Below, in pieces: positions 47,943 through 61,500 of a stretch of 64,000 bases of DNA. The notes under the pieces are model-generated. The model was not told the DNA's origin. It saw only the letters and a list, made by a program, of their open reading frames with translations, and ran no database searches. A program made the translations under genes and the position numbers. Location of the stretch: positions 2,037,631 through 2,101,630 of the forward strand of contig NW_009799101.1 of NCBI RefSeq assembly GCF_000213175.1, read 5' to 3'. Every line of letters begins with the position of its first letter. The first letter of the stretch is position 1. The DNA comes from Neurospora tetrasperma FGSC 2508. Taxonomy: Eukaryota > Ascomycota > Sordariomycetes > Sordariales > Sordariaceae.

Positions 47943-49433
47943 GGCTGCTTGATGGATGAAGCAATAAAGCTGATGGACGAGTCGAAGGTGACGAATAAGT
48001 GATGGGTAGGCGGTGGTCAAAGGGGGATCACCGCGTTGGAGATGGTGGCTGAGGAATCACTCGAGAGGGTCGGCGGTCCGGCTCGATCATTGGTGGAGGA
48101 AGCGTAGATATGCGACCGTGGGCTAGAAGGCAAGAAGGAGCGGGTGTGCGATGGTCAACGATGCGGGAAGCGTGAGGGAGCCCGGTAGGCCTGAAGACGT
48201 GACGTTCTCGAAAACGCGAGGCTCGAGTGATGGCTAGCCAATCAGCATGCCGCGGTCAAGGGCAAGAAAGATGGCCCACTGGCTATCCGCTTACGTAACG
48301 ACAGCCGCACGCATGTCACGGGCCCTAAAATCGACAAGAACAAGGGGTTCCAGGGGTTAGGAGGGGCTTACCGCTCGTTTCGGCCTAGCCCTTTGAGCTA
48401 AATTCCGTGTTGCAGCTTGCGTGCGTGGATCATCTTCACTTCAGTCACCAAACGGTTTTGCACATTTCGATCCCTAATCCCAGCCACCCTCGAAGATCCC
48501 CCAGAACTCAACTTTAAGCTTTTGGCAGATTAACCACCACAAGATACCTGTAGTGCACAGTTACAGTCTTAGTGGCAGACCCTTTTGTTTGGCGAACGTC
48601 GTTATGCTTCAAACCAAGCTGTTTGGCGGCACATTCATGAATCAAACCAACTGTTTCCATCACGGGGAGGAGGCGGGATGAAAGAAAGGGCTGACACCAA
48701 CAGCAGAACTTGGGCAGTTGGGTATGCGCATTCGCACGCTGGATCCGGCGAGCTTTGAGGTGAGTTTCAGCTCTTTGTTTCTTTCCTGTGTGTTCTCCCG
48801 AGAAATCCATAGAGCTACCTCTAGTTTGGCAAAAGATCAGATGTCGTCACAGAAACCGACCACCTTCATCCTTCCCTAGGTCAACGCAGAGAACGGCCAG
48901 CGCACAATATCCAGATTTACTGTTAAACCATGATGTAATTCTTCCACAGAGATGCAATCTTCGTGCGTGGTAGTATTGATTAGTTGCACTGTCTTGGCAA
49001 GTCAGAGTCCCCCACTCACCTTTCCCACGACCCACGGTCGGCCCCCTGGCCCCCATCCGTTCATGCATTTTTTTCGAATTGACCAGGCATTTAGCCTTGC
49101 CACCTCATCAACAGTGAGAAAGGATCATCAAGAGGAAAAAAAAAGACAAAGAATCCTTTCTAACTATGTAACACTCGCGCGCGTAACGCATGATCCCGCA
49201 TGCGCTCGACGTCTGATTGGCCTTCCTCCTCATCGGATCCGAGCCAGAACCTCCGGCAGACATTCCGAGAATAACACAGCAAGGATCATGGCCAATTGGT
49301 TTCAATATCCATTCTGCTGTCCGTCACTTCGTTTGTGCTCAATTGAGGCTTGGTGAACCGGTCTTTGTAGGAACGTGTGCTTCCAATCACGGCAGGAGCC
49401 GGCTACATTGACAACAGGATACCATGATTTACC

Positions 49434-49459
49434 AAAAAAAAAAAAAAAAAAAAAAAAAA
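49434..49459. repeat. A26 homopolymer
   Basis: Uninterrupted A run between ACC and CACCTAG. No retroposed element could be recognised before it. Confidence 0.95.
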
Positions 49460-50098
49460 CACCTAGTAGTCGAGATACAGCATTCTCCTGTCATGGAATG
49501 ATTGACTGACCCAGCAGAGAGAATTACGGAGGGGATCGACAAGGACACTATCTCGCGTTTAAGCTTAAAAACAAAAGAAAAAAAAAATTTAAACCTAAAT
49601 CCCCGACGAACCCATCCGATCCGTTCGCTCGGATCCGTTGCCGAGAATGCATAAGAGATCCACCGTTCACGATCATGAAAATCCTGGTTCTGGAATTTCG
49701 CGAGCTTATGATTTCCCTCTTTTGGGCGTTATCGCAGGCGGCACCGTGTTATTTGCCATTGTTCCAAGATAAGAGACATGTTCGTATTCGAACCCTCGTA
49801 CTCTAGGCTGAATAGTGATATTCGCAATGGCAACCAAATAGCTCGTCAATTTGAACTGCTACAAACTGCAACTCTTGAGCGTCCGCACAAATTCTCCCCT
49901 TCTGCAACATCAATTCGAGGCGTACAATGCAAAGAACTGAAGCAGATGTAACAGCCATCAGATAAAGAAGACGCGGACATGAAGTTTCAGGGAAACCCAA
50001 TTTGTGAGAAACTAGTATGCATAATGTCTCGCTTCTTGCTGTACTCTGCAATGCTTTTTTTTTTAAATCTCTCTCAGATGCCCTCGAAAATAACGCCA

Positions 50099-50137
50099 AT
50101 CATCATCATCATCATCATCATCATCACCATCATCATC
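50099..50137. repeat. ATC trinucleotide microsatellite
   Basis: About 13 ATC units with one CAC interruption. A shorter ATC/GTC run lies about 90 bp further on. Confidence 0.9.
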
Positions 50138-50900
50138 GAACCACCCTCGTGCGTGATACCTGATCATAACAAGATAAGACACGCCAGTAACGGAGGAAAT
50201 CAACCAATTCCACCAAAGCTTCCACCCATCATCATCATCGTCGTCATCATCATGCCTCAGCTCTTGGACTGTCAAAAGGATTCGCAATGCCTCCCACCAT
50301 TCATTCTGTCTTTACTCTTTCAAACTTCAATGCTGCCACCGGCTAGCCACCTGTTACTGAAACTCGTCCGAATGCGGGAAAAACGAAAGGGTGACCAAAT
50401 CATGTCCACAGATGGACGAGATCTATAGGCCGTGTGGATATCAATGCCAATCGATGATGAAGAAGCATCAAACTTCCACCTTCCAAAAAAACAAGATCTT
50501 CCAACAGGTCCAAGATGCAACAGCTCCAGCACAAACACAAAAAAAAACAAAAAAACAAAAACGGGCATAGCTGAAAAGAACACACAGGAAGAATGGCAGA
50601 TAGGTGTGGCAGGATAGGTTATACAATCATATTTCTCCCGCTTCCTTCAACGCCCTCCCATTCCAAAACGCCAATACGCTATGCCTATAGGATATCTCTT
50701 TTCTTGTGTAATGTAAATGCAAACCAGCCCAGTCCAATCCTACACAAGTGCTTGAAGGGTTTGGAGGAGGGAATGCGTAGAGGTAGCGAGTAGGTATCGT
50801 AGCATCGTCCAGCGAACAGCTTACAACTTATACAACGCTCCAAAAGTCATAACATGCCTTTTTTTTTTTACAAGCCTGGGGGTAATATCATAATAAGACT

Positions 50901-53544
50901 TCATCCAAGTGTTCGACCACTATGGATCGCCTGCACGGATGCGGCTCTAGGAGCTGTCGGGTCCGCAAGTAAGGGAGAGGGGGCACCAAAGTTGCCCTCG
51001 CGGTAGTTGGGCGGAAGCGAAGTAGGATCCCATCCTTCCTCATTGAGTGCACTCAGATAGCGGCTCCCCACTTTGTCACGAAGCGACTCGATCTTCCGAC
51101 GGTACAGTTCGCCGTCGACATCCCAGTGGCCATTATCCCTCCACGACTGAGACTCGGATGAGCTCTTGTGGGAGGGATAAAGGGGAGTTATGCTGGGAAT
51201 GACGGTGGATTCAATCCTGGGGATATCGGCGGGTGCTCGAGCGTCGGGCAAAGGGCTAGTCGTAAGTGTCTCTTGAGGAGCATGGATCTCGGTGGGTTGT
51301 GAAATACGATAATGTTCGTTATGACCCGAAGCCGCTCTCTCGCCAGGTCTACTGCGATCGTCGACCAGAGTCACCGGAGCAGGCGTCTCGTTAGTAGCGA
51401 GATCCACAATACGTCGTTTGGGTGCTTTCCGACGGCGCGTAGACGCAGTGTTGAGTTCGCTTGTTGTGCTTTTGGGCATGGGCCTCTCCTTCCTAAGGAC
51501 AGCCGGTTCTCTTGGGGGTGGCTCGTATACAAATGTAGGCTTGCTGACATCCACCGCAGGCAATTCCTGGGGTGGGGGCTTGATGACGGGGACAGCCGGT
51601 AGCTCTGCCGCCCTTTCATGAAGATACCGCCTCTCTGAGTAGCTGGGCCCTGACCCGTCGATAGTGATGTCTTCGGTATATCCCGGTGTTTGACGGAACA
51701 GGTTAAAGATGGTAATGCGGTAGTCACGGTGGATTCGCGTAAAAGGATTGCCCTCCACGTAGATTTCCCGGAGTTCGGGGATACCAGTCAGACGCGCCAA
51801 CTCCATAGGATCGGTAATTTGATTATCCCTCAAGTCCAGTCTTTCCAAGGGGTAGAGCTTCTCAATGCCCACAATCGATGTCAAGCGGTTGGCGCGGAGA
51901 TTGAGGGCTGTGATAGCGGGAAGAGGACACCGAATAAGCGAATGGAGCGAGTCGATCATGCAATGAGCCAGGTTCAGGGCGCGGAGGGCTGTCAGAGTTA
52001 CAAGGCTGTCGGGGATCTGGGTAAACAAGTTCGCCGACAGGTCGAGAGAATGGAGAGAATTCGCAAGTGGGGCCAGACTGGCCGCCGGGATGGAGGTAAG
52101 GGAGTTGTCTGCGAGGCTCAAATGCTTGAGGAAACGCCACTTGGAGGGAGGAAGTGTTCCCATGGCGAGCAAGTTGGAAGAACTTCCACGAGAATTATAC
52201 CAGGAGTCCGAGAGGCTCGAGTGTGAGCTTCCAGACCCGGATCGACGAATCTTGTGACTTCCCCGGACGTTGCTTGAGCCATTCCTAGAGCTGGTAGGCC
52301 GGCGCGGGGAGTGACTTCGTGGTCGCCCGTCTTTTGCCGGTGTCCTTGACTCATCGCTGTCCACCCTTACGACAGACGGCCGCCTGTGGTTGTGCAAAGC
52401 CGCCCCGAACTGGTCAGGCCCAGATTCGCTGTTGAGAGAGCCAACTGGTATTTCAGTGTTGGACGTCCTCGCATCTGGAGAACTAGGTGGGGAATTCGAC
52501 TTCTGCGCCGCCTGCGGGATTGTGGGACTTCTCCGAGGACTTGGTGCAGCCCAAGGACCGGTTGGGGATGACTGCGCTTTTGACGAGCGACGACGTCTCT
52601 TATCCATATCATCCAAAACGATGTCGATCAGAACATCTGCAGGGTCATCGAGACTGGCGCGCTTGAGCGTGAGAGAGCGAAGCTGCTCAGAAAGCCGGTC
52701 CCAACCAAAGAATTGCCTGAAGTCTGTATCACTGACTTCAAGTGCCTGGACGTTCTTGAAGACATAAAGAGGGACGGCCGAGTCGAAAGGAAATTCTTCG
52801 TATCCTTTGATCAAACGCGCGCGGAAGTCGGGGGCAAGTCGTAGGCAAGGGATCTTGGTGAAAGCAGAGTACAAGTACTTGAGGTCAGCCTCGATGGCAG
52901 CCTTCTGCTTCTCAGAACGAGCGGCAGATATGCTAGAACCGATTCCAAAACTCGACCATAGAGCAGACATGCCCGACATAACACTCCTGATGCTGGAAAC
53001 AGAGTGAATTGAGCCAACGTCGGAGCCACGGCTTTTACACCGTTGCGTTTGGCTAAGGAAGGATACATAATTTCCCGAATTTCGGTTATCGTGCAGGTTC
53101 TCCAGGCGAACCTTCATGGGGCCGACAGGAATAGCCAGCTCTTGGAATCGGGAGAGTAGATAGAACAGGTGATGGGCGGTAAGAGCCAGTTTTGCCGACT
53201 TTACGTTGTGGGATGTAAAGTTCAAGGAGCCTAGAGATAGAGCTGCAGCTAATGTGCTCGAAGGCGATGAAGACGTCGAAGGTCGCTCTGGAAGAGAAGA
53301 GGCCGTGGGGGCCGAGGTGGAGAGCACCGAAACGCTCTGTGAAGATGCATGGCGAGGAGTGTTTTGTCTCCTAAACTGTAGCGCATTGGCGAGGGCCTTT
53401 TCATGGGTCCGCACGAAGCTCGCCAGTTGCTAGAAGCCAACATGGATGATTAGCCTAATGATCCTCTTGAAGCGCAACTGCATTGCAGTAATGACCATAG
53501 AATCGTCGTACCTTGATGAAAAACTCCCCGTCTTCCGAATCCAT
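50901..53544 (-). CDS. leucine-rich-repeat protein (fungal LRR family)
   Basis: Exons are 53544-53512 (MDSEDGEFFIK) and 53429-50901 (intron GTACGA ... GGCTAATC ... GGCTTCTAG, phase 0), giving 853 aa. A conserved N-terminal region (LTAHHLFYLLSRFQELAIPV, GPMKVRLENLHDNRNSGNYV, then YSAFTKIPCLRLAPDFRARL and LYVFKNVQALEV) precedes a long Ser/Pro-rich linker. Around residues 430-560 are five or six leucine-rich repeats (LKHLSLADNSLTSIP, LHSLDLSANLFTQIP, ALNLRANRLTSI, LERLDLRDNQIT) with a cap ending YVEGNPFTRIHRDYRITIFN. The last 290 residues are Pro/Arg/Ser-rich. The layout resembles the fungal homologues of LKB1-interacting proteins, but I am not sure of that link. No catalytic domain is seen; an adaptor role is inferred from the repeats. 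Confidence 0.8.
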
Positions 53545-56500
53545 ATTTAGCATTCAATATGCATAACGGGTTGGGGCGTTGTAGGTAGAGAGGTGCGTTT
53601 CCCGGACGAGGACAGCAGGGGAAAAGGTGTCTAGATAGGACGATGTCGGCGCTGGGAAGAGTTTATGTACAGCTCGGACTCGGAAGGCTACGCGCGTGAT
53701 CGTGCGGTCTGTAGAGTTTGCGGGAGTTTGTCGTGGCGAAAGTCGGACAGCAGTTGGTCTGCGTAATGTCATATGTTAGTTAGTCGAGCCGTCACCTCGC
53801 ACAGGCACAGACGCCTCGTTCTTTCGGCAAGCCCTTCTTGTCTGGCACAGCGACCGCTTGGAGCTTGCTTAAAATGCGGAAAACGAAGTCGGCTCGGTAA
53901 TTTCAATGGCCGACGAGATTTTGAACAAAAAGGTTACGAAGGCCGTGATGGATCGGTAGAGTGTGCGTATATCCGGTGGAAATGAGCCCATTCGGCATCA
54001 AAGTCGGGTCTAAGATATGTCGAGTGCGGGGATACTGGTGACAATGCGGCGCGTATTATGTAGGTGTGCAAGGTGTGCAGATGTGGTTCGGCGGCAAGCA
54101 GAGGTTCCGGTTTCTGTGTGACGGGTAGATGCTTGAAGGAGGGCGGATCGTTGTCCGGCACCGGTTGCGAGATGTGTGTGCTCGTTCAACAGTTTCAGTC
54201 GTCCTCGGCGGTTTCAACGCCACTTGTAGTAGTGTAGATTGTAGCAAAGTAGCGGTATCGAGGCCGTCATGATGCGGACACGACACCGACGCCGCGGCAG
54301 CAGAAATGGCGGAAAAGATGGCTGCAATAGAGCCCGGAGGTGAAATCCACGCAGATGCAGCAGTGAGGTGCAGCAGGTATGCGAGCACGGAATGAGCCAC
54401 CGATCACGCGTACACACCGATTGGGGGGAGGGTGTCCTGGACTCGCAGGGACTAGCCAGAGGCCAGCCTGAGGTTTGGCGGGCCAGTCACAAGATGATTT
54501 CCTTCCATGCTGTGCCAGCGTGCCAGGGTCCGCAGCACCAAACAGCATGTCTGTCGACAACGGCGATCTCCGCTGCAAGATGGACGATGGGATGGGGAGT
54601 GCTGGAGAAACCACCAAGAACGACCCAAAAGCCCACGTTGTGGAATGGAAGCCGAAGAAGAGGAGCACGATGACGACGGCGAAGGCGCTTGGGAGCGATA
54701 TGATGCGACGGCGATGCGATGCGAGCAAGCTGGCTGGCTGGCCGGCACTGGCCCAGCGGAAGGGGGGAACAACGGTAGAACGGGCGGAAAGGAGGCCAAG
54801 GAAACATCAGGCAACTCACCGAGTTTACTCGATTTGGCGCGGCCGTCTCACGGTAACCCAGTCTCCCACAAAGACCAACAAAGCGGGAGGTTTCGTTCGG
54901 ATCCAATCCTGAGGGCGCACTCGACGACTTTTGTGTGCGATGCGGCCGCGAAGCGTGTCGGCGGACAGACACGCACGCAACTGAATACAAGGAAGGCGAC
55001 GACAGGAAGTCGATAGGTAGGTAGGTACTCGGGGGGGAAGGGCGAGCTGAGAAAGCTGAGCAAGTTGTTGAGGACTCGAGGTGCCCAACGGGAACACGCT
55101 AAGGTACTTGTAAGGTAGGGAGGGCCTCGGTGGCAGGACAAGGGCGGGGACCTTGCTGGAGATCGGGGTAGGTTGTGAAGAGACGGGAGGTGGGACGGAG
55201 GGCGGAGAAAAGGCGGATGACGGGAGCGAGCACAGAGGACAGGAATGCCTCGCTTGGAGTGAGATGGATGTGTAAGAGTCCGATTCCGCTCTGTCTGCAC
55301 AAACTCTCGCGATGTCGCGTGTTTGAATGGTGGTGGTGCTGCTGCTGTCCGGCGCAACCACAAAACCACGAAGGGGGGGGAGGGAAGAGAAGAAAAAGAA
55401 GGGTCTTCCTGATGGTCGGTTCGCCGGGGGGGTGCGGATGAAGGCTAGCTAAATCAAAATACCTACGATGGGCAGGCTGCGAAGTGGAATCTGCGAGTCC
55501 ACTGCACCCTTCACACAGTCAGGGCACCCCGGTCCCCTGGGTAGCAGCAAGAGGGCAGCAGCCGTCGGTCCAGTTCAGTGCTTCGATAGGCAAGTGGGTT
55601 TTGGGTGGTGACTGGGCAGATATGTGAGATTGGCCGGACGACGCTACCTACCTCTAGGTACCTCGAGAGGTACATACCTGCCTACCTTGCCTCTACCTGT
55701 AGCGGCACGACCGCCGCCTACGCTTTGCGAGTATTTCTCTGTTTGCGGCCCACCTCATTTTCAGACGGGAAACCTCCACGCGTTCCGCTTTCAACGCATT
55801 GGGATCGCTGCTAGAAAGCCTCACTTGTGATGACTATGTCTTGGGGATGCCATTGCGTCCTCGTAGTTCTATAGTACAATCTTGGTTGGTTTCCTGGGGT
55901 GTGTCGTCCTCTGCAGCGGGGCATGTTGGCACGCTACAGGAGTAGGGAAGACCGATACACCACCGTTACCAGCTTGGGAGCGGGGCTACCACTAACAAGG
56001 TATTGGGTAGGTACCCTAAGGTGTAGGTAAGTAGCGACGAAACTTGGAAACCCGAACCAGGCTGTGGGTTCAACTGCCCATTGCTACCCCAGGCAATTTC
56101 AGGCAATGCGATTTCCCAAGCCGTGGACCATCATGATGTTTCCCCTGTGTTCGTCTCTTCGTGTTCGCACGGTCGTCCTCCTCGCTACTACACACACACA
56201 CGTCTCCACTGTCTCGGGGTTTGTTGTAGGTAAGAGGCCGCGAACCGATGAGGTGACTCGGTCGATGATCGTCAGCCGTGGTAGTTAGGCTGCGTGGATG
56301 ATTCACTTCAGGTGGTTTGTCATTGCCGAACTTCACGACATCCTGTATCAGAGTCCTTTTGTTCGAACTGAAAAGACCCAGGGACGGACCTTGGAACGGA
56401 CTCTGTTCAACTTGGACTTGGAATGCTGGAGGCACGAGCTCGAAGCCTCCTCTGTCTCATCGGGGAAGACGCGGGCAGATATACATGCCTATAGCCTATC

Positions 56501-56828
56501 TGGACCCCCTCTCTACCTACCCGTCGACAGTACCTACCTCCACATTACATCTCATCCTCTGATGATGTTGCTTTGCTCTGCGTCTCTTGCAGATAGTGCT
56601 GACTTGACCGCTTTCCTCCGACATGTCATCGTCGTACCTGTACAGCGTCAGTAAATTCGGACTCCAAAGACCAAAGGTAGCAATTCTGCAAGAGAATTCA
56701 GTGGAATTTGCTGTCATACAACGCCAAAGTGTGTCTGTCTTTCGGCTTTCTTGGCCATGGCTTGCCTTGGTTTCAGTTGCGTTGAAGCAGCCGCTCACGC
56801 AGTCCGGGCCAAAAGCAGACCTAGGATA

Positions 56829-57142
56829 CCGTATAAACTCGGTTCGTTGATTTTTAACTTCCACGGAAATCAGGCATAATCTGTAAGCATACTGCCCGGA
56901 TATGTGCATTTTATGCCCACCAAAATAAGTGGGGGAGTTGTGTTGCTACTCCGGAGCACTGTAAATTCGATTCTCCTTTTGCCCTTCCTTTTCTACCTGT
57001 TTTCTCAAGGGCGTTGGAGTGTGGGGGCATTTGAATTACTATCTTGCATGCAACTTCAGGTGGGCATAAAGGTTGCAGTATGCTTACTGCGTATGCCTGA
57101 TTTCCCAGGAAGTTTAAAATCAACGAACCGAGTTTATACGGT
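56829..57142. mobile_element. 314-bp mariner/Fot1-like MITE with long inverted repeats
   Basis: The left arm 56829-56921 and right arm 57060-57142 are inverted copies starting CCGTATAAACTCGGTTCGTT and ending in GCCCACC at the inner side. They match over about 80 bp with scattered differences and a small length difference. TA dinucleotides flank both ends (56827-56828 and 57143-57144), fitting a TA target-site duplication of the Tc1/mariner superfamily. The 138-bp centre has no coding potential. The arms have diverged, so the copy is older than the MITE at 17548. Small Neurospora elements such as Guest are comparable in size, but the family is not confirmed. Confidence 0.75.
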
Positions 57143-58563
57143 AACCCAATGATGGCTTCGAGATCAGAGATGCAGTGCATTTGCAGGACACAATGCAAGT
57201 CTCACTTCACCTACCCAAAAAGCGCAGTAGAACCTGTTTTGAATTATGATAGGGACAACAGCGATCGGACCAAGCAAAAAAAAGGCCATGCCTGAACTCG
57301 CGAGGTGTATCCTCTTGTGAAGAGCCGCTTTCACTCCCACATATGTGTTCTTTTTCTAGACCGACAGTTCAGACATCAATAGTGCCCCCTTTAAACGCCC
57401 AAGGCTGAAATGGGCTTCGACACGATTCTCTTGTGCTATCAGGGTAAAGCAGTGTAGTGTCTAAGTAGCACGATTTCGGTTATGCGGGGTGACTTTGGCT
57501 CCGAGTCGGTCGTTTAGTTGGGTTCCCAGAGACCGATCACAGTGACAAAACACTGTGCGGGGCTGAGGAACCAGAAGCTCCAGTGAGTGTTATGCAAAAG
57601 CCCCAGAAAGCAGCACGACGACTTGGGTTGTTGACTATCTGGCAGACTGGCGTGGCAGATCAGCTGCATTCTCCTGATACCGACAGAGATAGGCTGGCAT
57701 TCCAACTGCTCTTTCTGTATACTACTTATCCACGATTGCTCCGTCATCATGGTTCGTTGTTCTGCAACTTTTGGTCGAGGCTCGGCTCACGGTTTCAATC
57801 CATCATCCGAAAACATTCCCAAGTCTTTTCGAAGCAACGAGTTGCGCCGGGTCGCTGTCCCGTGTGTGTACGTCGGGAGCAGTCCAGCCCCTCTTGCTGA
57901 CTTTGAACCAGTGTAACACTTCGGTAGGAAAGTTTTTCGTTCCGCCCCTTGCCCAAGCCGAGAGCGCCGCGGTGGTCAACCATTGGAAGGATGTTTTATG
58001 CCTTGACATCAAGTGGTTATCTGCCCCAAATTTAAGATTGCGGTGGCCTTATCGCGGCGTAGCATGGCGACAGGGTGATAGGCTGGGCCTGCCATTCGAG
58101 GTAGGTCATTGTCCCCTCCCCCCGTATGATCGGAGATGGGAATCTTCCAACTTGGCGTCGTCCTGGCAAATCCCGAGGAAAACTCTGCTGACTGCGTAGC
58201 TCCCACTTTCCGACAAGTTCTGCATGGCATTGAAAAGGACCATGAAACATCCCTTGCTTGGGACTTCAGCAGCTAGCTGCCTTTGTCTTGACGAGAATTG
58301 TATACGAATGCGATCCTCTATCCCTGGAGGGAATTCAACCCAGAGCAGGTCCTCAGGACAAGAGCCAAGGCCTCAGGGTTCTGGGGACTTGGTCCAGGGT
58401 GAAAGGAGCTTTTATTCAGTGATCCATGTCTGCCGGGGTGACCTGGGCAAGAATCACATCGGTGCACGACCTGTCAATGCCCCCCCCAACAGATGGTAGC
58501 GAGCACATACGCATCATGTAGCAACAGGGCGTAACAATGTGTGAGGAAACCGAGAACCACCGA

Positions 58564-58582
58564 TTTTTTTTTTTTTTTTTTT
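58564..58582. repeat. T19 homopolymer
   Basis: Uninterrupted T run in the gene-poor stretch. Confidence 0.95.
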
Positions 58583-61500
58583 CGAAGAAAGGGGAGATAC
58601 CGGCAAACAATCTCCCAGGGGAGAGCAAATGGGAATCAAGTTCGACGGACTTTGAATCAACCCCTCTCACATGCCAGGCGGGTAGACGAACGTGGCTTGA
58701 ACTCAGGCTGGCCTGGTTGGCTATCCTGTACACTACAGCCTCAGGACACTAACGCCACAGGAAGATCAATGTCCAGTCAACCAATACCGTTATCTGACAC
58801 TTTGGAGACCCAGCAGTTTGTTTTCTCCGCTTGGGTGTGTCGAATCCTTCGTCGGGCATAACTACCTTGAGAGGGCTGAACAGACTAACGGCAAGCCGGC
58901 ATTCTTCACAGCCGCCATGCCATTAGCTTAAAGCACCAGGAACAAATTTCGCTAGTTACCTCTCTGTTTGGTAGTTAACGTGAATCCTATTGCAGATAGG
59001 GTTTCGATTGAAGCTCAGGTCCCCTCGTGCTTCTCTGGCGTACGTGGTGGAGTTCTCGGGAAGTCCTCTCCAGGTTTGGGTCGGGCCATGTTACCACTCG
59101 GTAGCGGCTAGTACAACTGATATCTGACCCCGGGTAGCTTATCCAGGCAACTAGTATTGTCATTGGTGGTCTTTTACACTAGTGGGTAACAGTGACGAGA
59201 AAATACAATTTCCGAGGTCGGCCCATTGGATATGACGGTTCAGAGGTTGGACCGGGCTCATTGTCGTACATTGCACATATTTTGACATTTTTCTTCCTGC
59301 TCAGCCTTGCAGTCTTGTCGCTGGAGAACATGCGTATTATCTGATCTACTTTCCATTTTGGTCTCATCGTTGTTTGACTAGAGGTAAATTTCATCCGCCA
59401 AGTACCTCTACTCTCGCCTGTATCTGAAGCCCAGATGGCCCGTGCGAGCTCAGAATGGTGATCGTCGCAGCACTGAGCGCATGGGCCAAATCAAGATCCA
59501 AAAGGCCTGATGCCCTGGAGCGGGGAAGTGAATCAGATCTTGTGGTCAGCACGTTTCGACTTCAGACCTGTTGTATACCTAGTCTATATCTCAGGATCCG
59601 ATCAAGGGCGCCGAAAACAATTCGACTGTGTGTCACTCATCACAATGCCTGGAACGCAGGTATTGCACTGGTCGTCGTTGCGGATAAATGCATGCGACTA
59701 TAACCCCCATTCTTACCCTACCTACCTATCGCTTCTGCACCACCTACATAAATTATCACAGAAGCGCCAAAGTGCCGGCGCTGCTACCTCGCCGTTGCAG
59801 CATGCGAGAGAAGCCTCTGCACTCACCGCCTCCCGCTTTGGCTACTTCTGTATCCCTGGTATAGACAAGAGTGTAGAAAAATATCAACTTGCGCTCAAGT
59901 CCCTTGTCCCCGCCCGCTATACCTCGGGGTTCGACAAGGCCCCCCCTCGTTCATAGATGCTATCTTGCCGTTGGACGGAACGAATGGTGAATGCGCCTTG
60001 GACAAAGGTAGGTGCGCAAGATGGTTACATCTCGTTCTTGACCGTGGTCAAATCTCGGCTTCCATTGGTCACCATTCCCGCCTCATCTCAAACCCATGGC
60101 TCCGCGTGGGTGATGAAGGCGCAAGCAAATGGACAAGATCGGCCATGGTGTTTGCTGGATCATGCCGAACCCACTGAAACCTTGGAGGGATTCCAGAACC
60201 GGGGTCAGATTTTCCTTTTTTTCGCTTCGTCTCTGACAACAGTCTGTTCGGGATCGGATCCTGGACTTGAGTGTCATTCATCAACAGCCAAACTGCTGCT
60301 CCCTTGGCATGTTAGACATGCTGAGACGCCCATGTGGTCAAATGATTTTCCAATGACAACCCCGCGCCACTCTTAGCTGCCCGGTGCCGATGATCTCTTG
60401 TAGCAAGAAGCTTCGTCTACATGCCAGACTTGCATCGGCTCCGACGGCAGTACCTACGGCACTAAGTGTACGGCAACAGCACGCACGGCCCACAAGCAGC
60501 CCTCTTCAAGCGTCAAGGCGAATGGGCTTCTCCAATGGAAGCTGGTGATTTTATCACGGTCTGGCTCTGCCCAACAGCAGGGCCCTGACAATCTCCTGGC
60601 TTTTGCAACTTTGTCAATCTCAGAGAGCGCCATGCTCTTCAGATCAATTAACGGCTCAGGTCGAAAGAGTGGATCTTTGGGAGTTCTTGGGAAGCATTCA
60701 ACCTCTCGGAGTAAGACCACAATGACGTACATACGGCACTTATCCCTTCAAAATCCACTGGTGCACTTGGGTCGTAACAGTGAAGTACCCTAGCCGTCGT
60801 AGTAGTGGCAGTATCTCGATGTGTTTTTTTTTCTTCTTCTTTTTGTTTGTTGTTGTTTCCTTCCAATTCCTCCAATCTTCCATCAAGAGAGAATCGCCCA
60901 TTTTCCGGCAGATCCTCCGAGGCCTATCATACATGGCTGGCGCGGCTGGGAGCTGGGAAGCCGGGAGCTCCCAGGCCATAAAAACGTCTGCGAGGGCGCC
61001 AAGGGCGGCTGATTCCTCAAGTCATGATGGGGATTGCGCAACAAGCAAGGATTCCCAGCACATGGGGCTCCAGAGTCATTCAATGTCCTCCTCCGTCCTC
61101 CGTTTTGTTCTCGCTCGCGACTGAATGGACACTGGACATTCGCTGGACTGATCAATGGACACTCCTCATCTGATTTGATTCGGATTTTGCTCTTTCGTCC
61201 TCGTCAGTCGCCCTGGAAAATCAAGACGAACGAACGGTATCACGCGCCCGAGCAAAAGCACCCCACTTTTTGCGTAGATGCACCTTCACGGCCGGCATGG
61301 ACTTTTTTCAACACCCATCCGAAACCACCCTTCCCTTGCTTCATTTTCTGTTACCCCGTGGGAAAAATCTCTTCCTTCGTTCGCTCGGCGGATCTAGGAC
61401 GGACAGCCTCCCCTTTGTTGATTTTGCTTGTTTTCCCTCTCTCTGCCCCCGCTTCCTCTCCTCCCTGCGCCCTAGCCCCCAAACTCACGCACACGGCTGG

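Larger units (their letters stand above)
47943..50900. other. intergenic: NTO1 upstream region to LRR gene 3' end
   Basis: 3 kb without a supported gene. It holds A26 at 49434-49459 and two ATC-rich repeats at 50099-50137 and 50224-50253. AT-rich sequence after 50500 probably belongs to the 3' end of the LRR gene. Confidence 0.5.

Noticed and set aside
49420-49465. A26 as tail of a retroposed element
   Set aside because: No LINE or SINE body and no target-site duplication could be seen on the 5' side.
49780-49870. B-box-like GGTTCGAATAC on the - strand
   Set aside because: The T-arm does not close and no A box lies at the right distance.
54487-55369. several overlapping 145-178 aa frames on both strands
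   Set aside because: Long frames on both strands at once are typical of stop-poor G+C-rich DNA. None resembles a protein.
58640-58720. tRNA-like sequence around GGACTTTGAATCA (Gln-like anticodon loop)
   Set aside because: No acceptor stem, D-arm or proper T-arm can be drawn around it.
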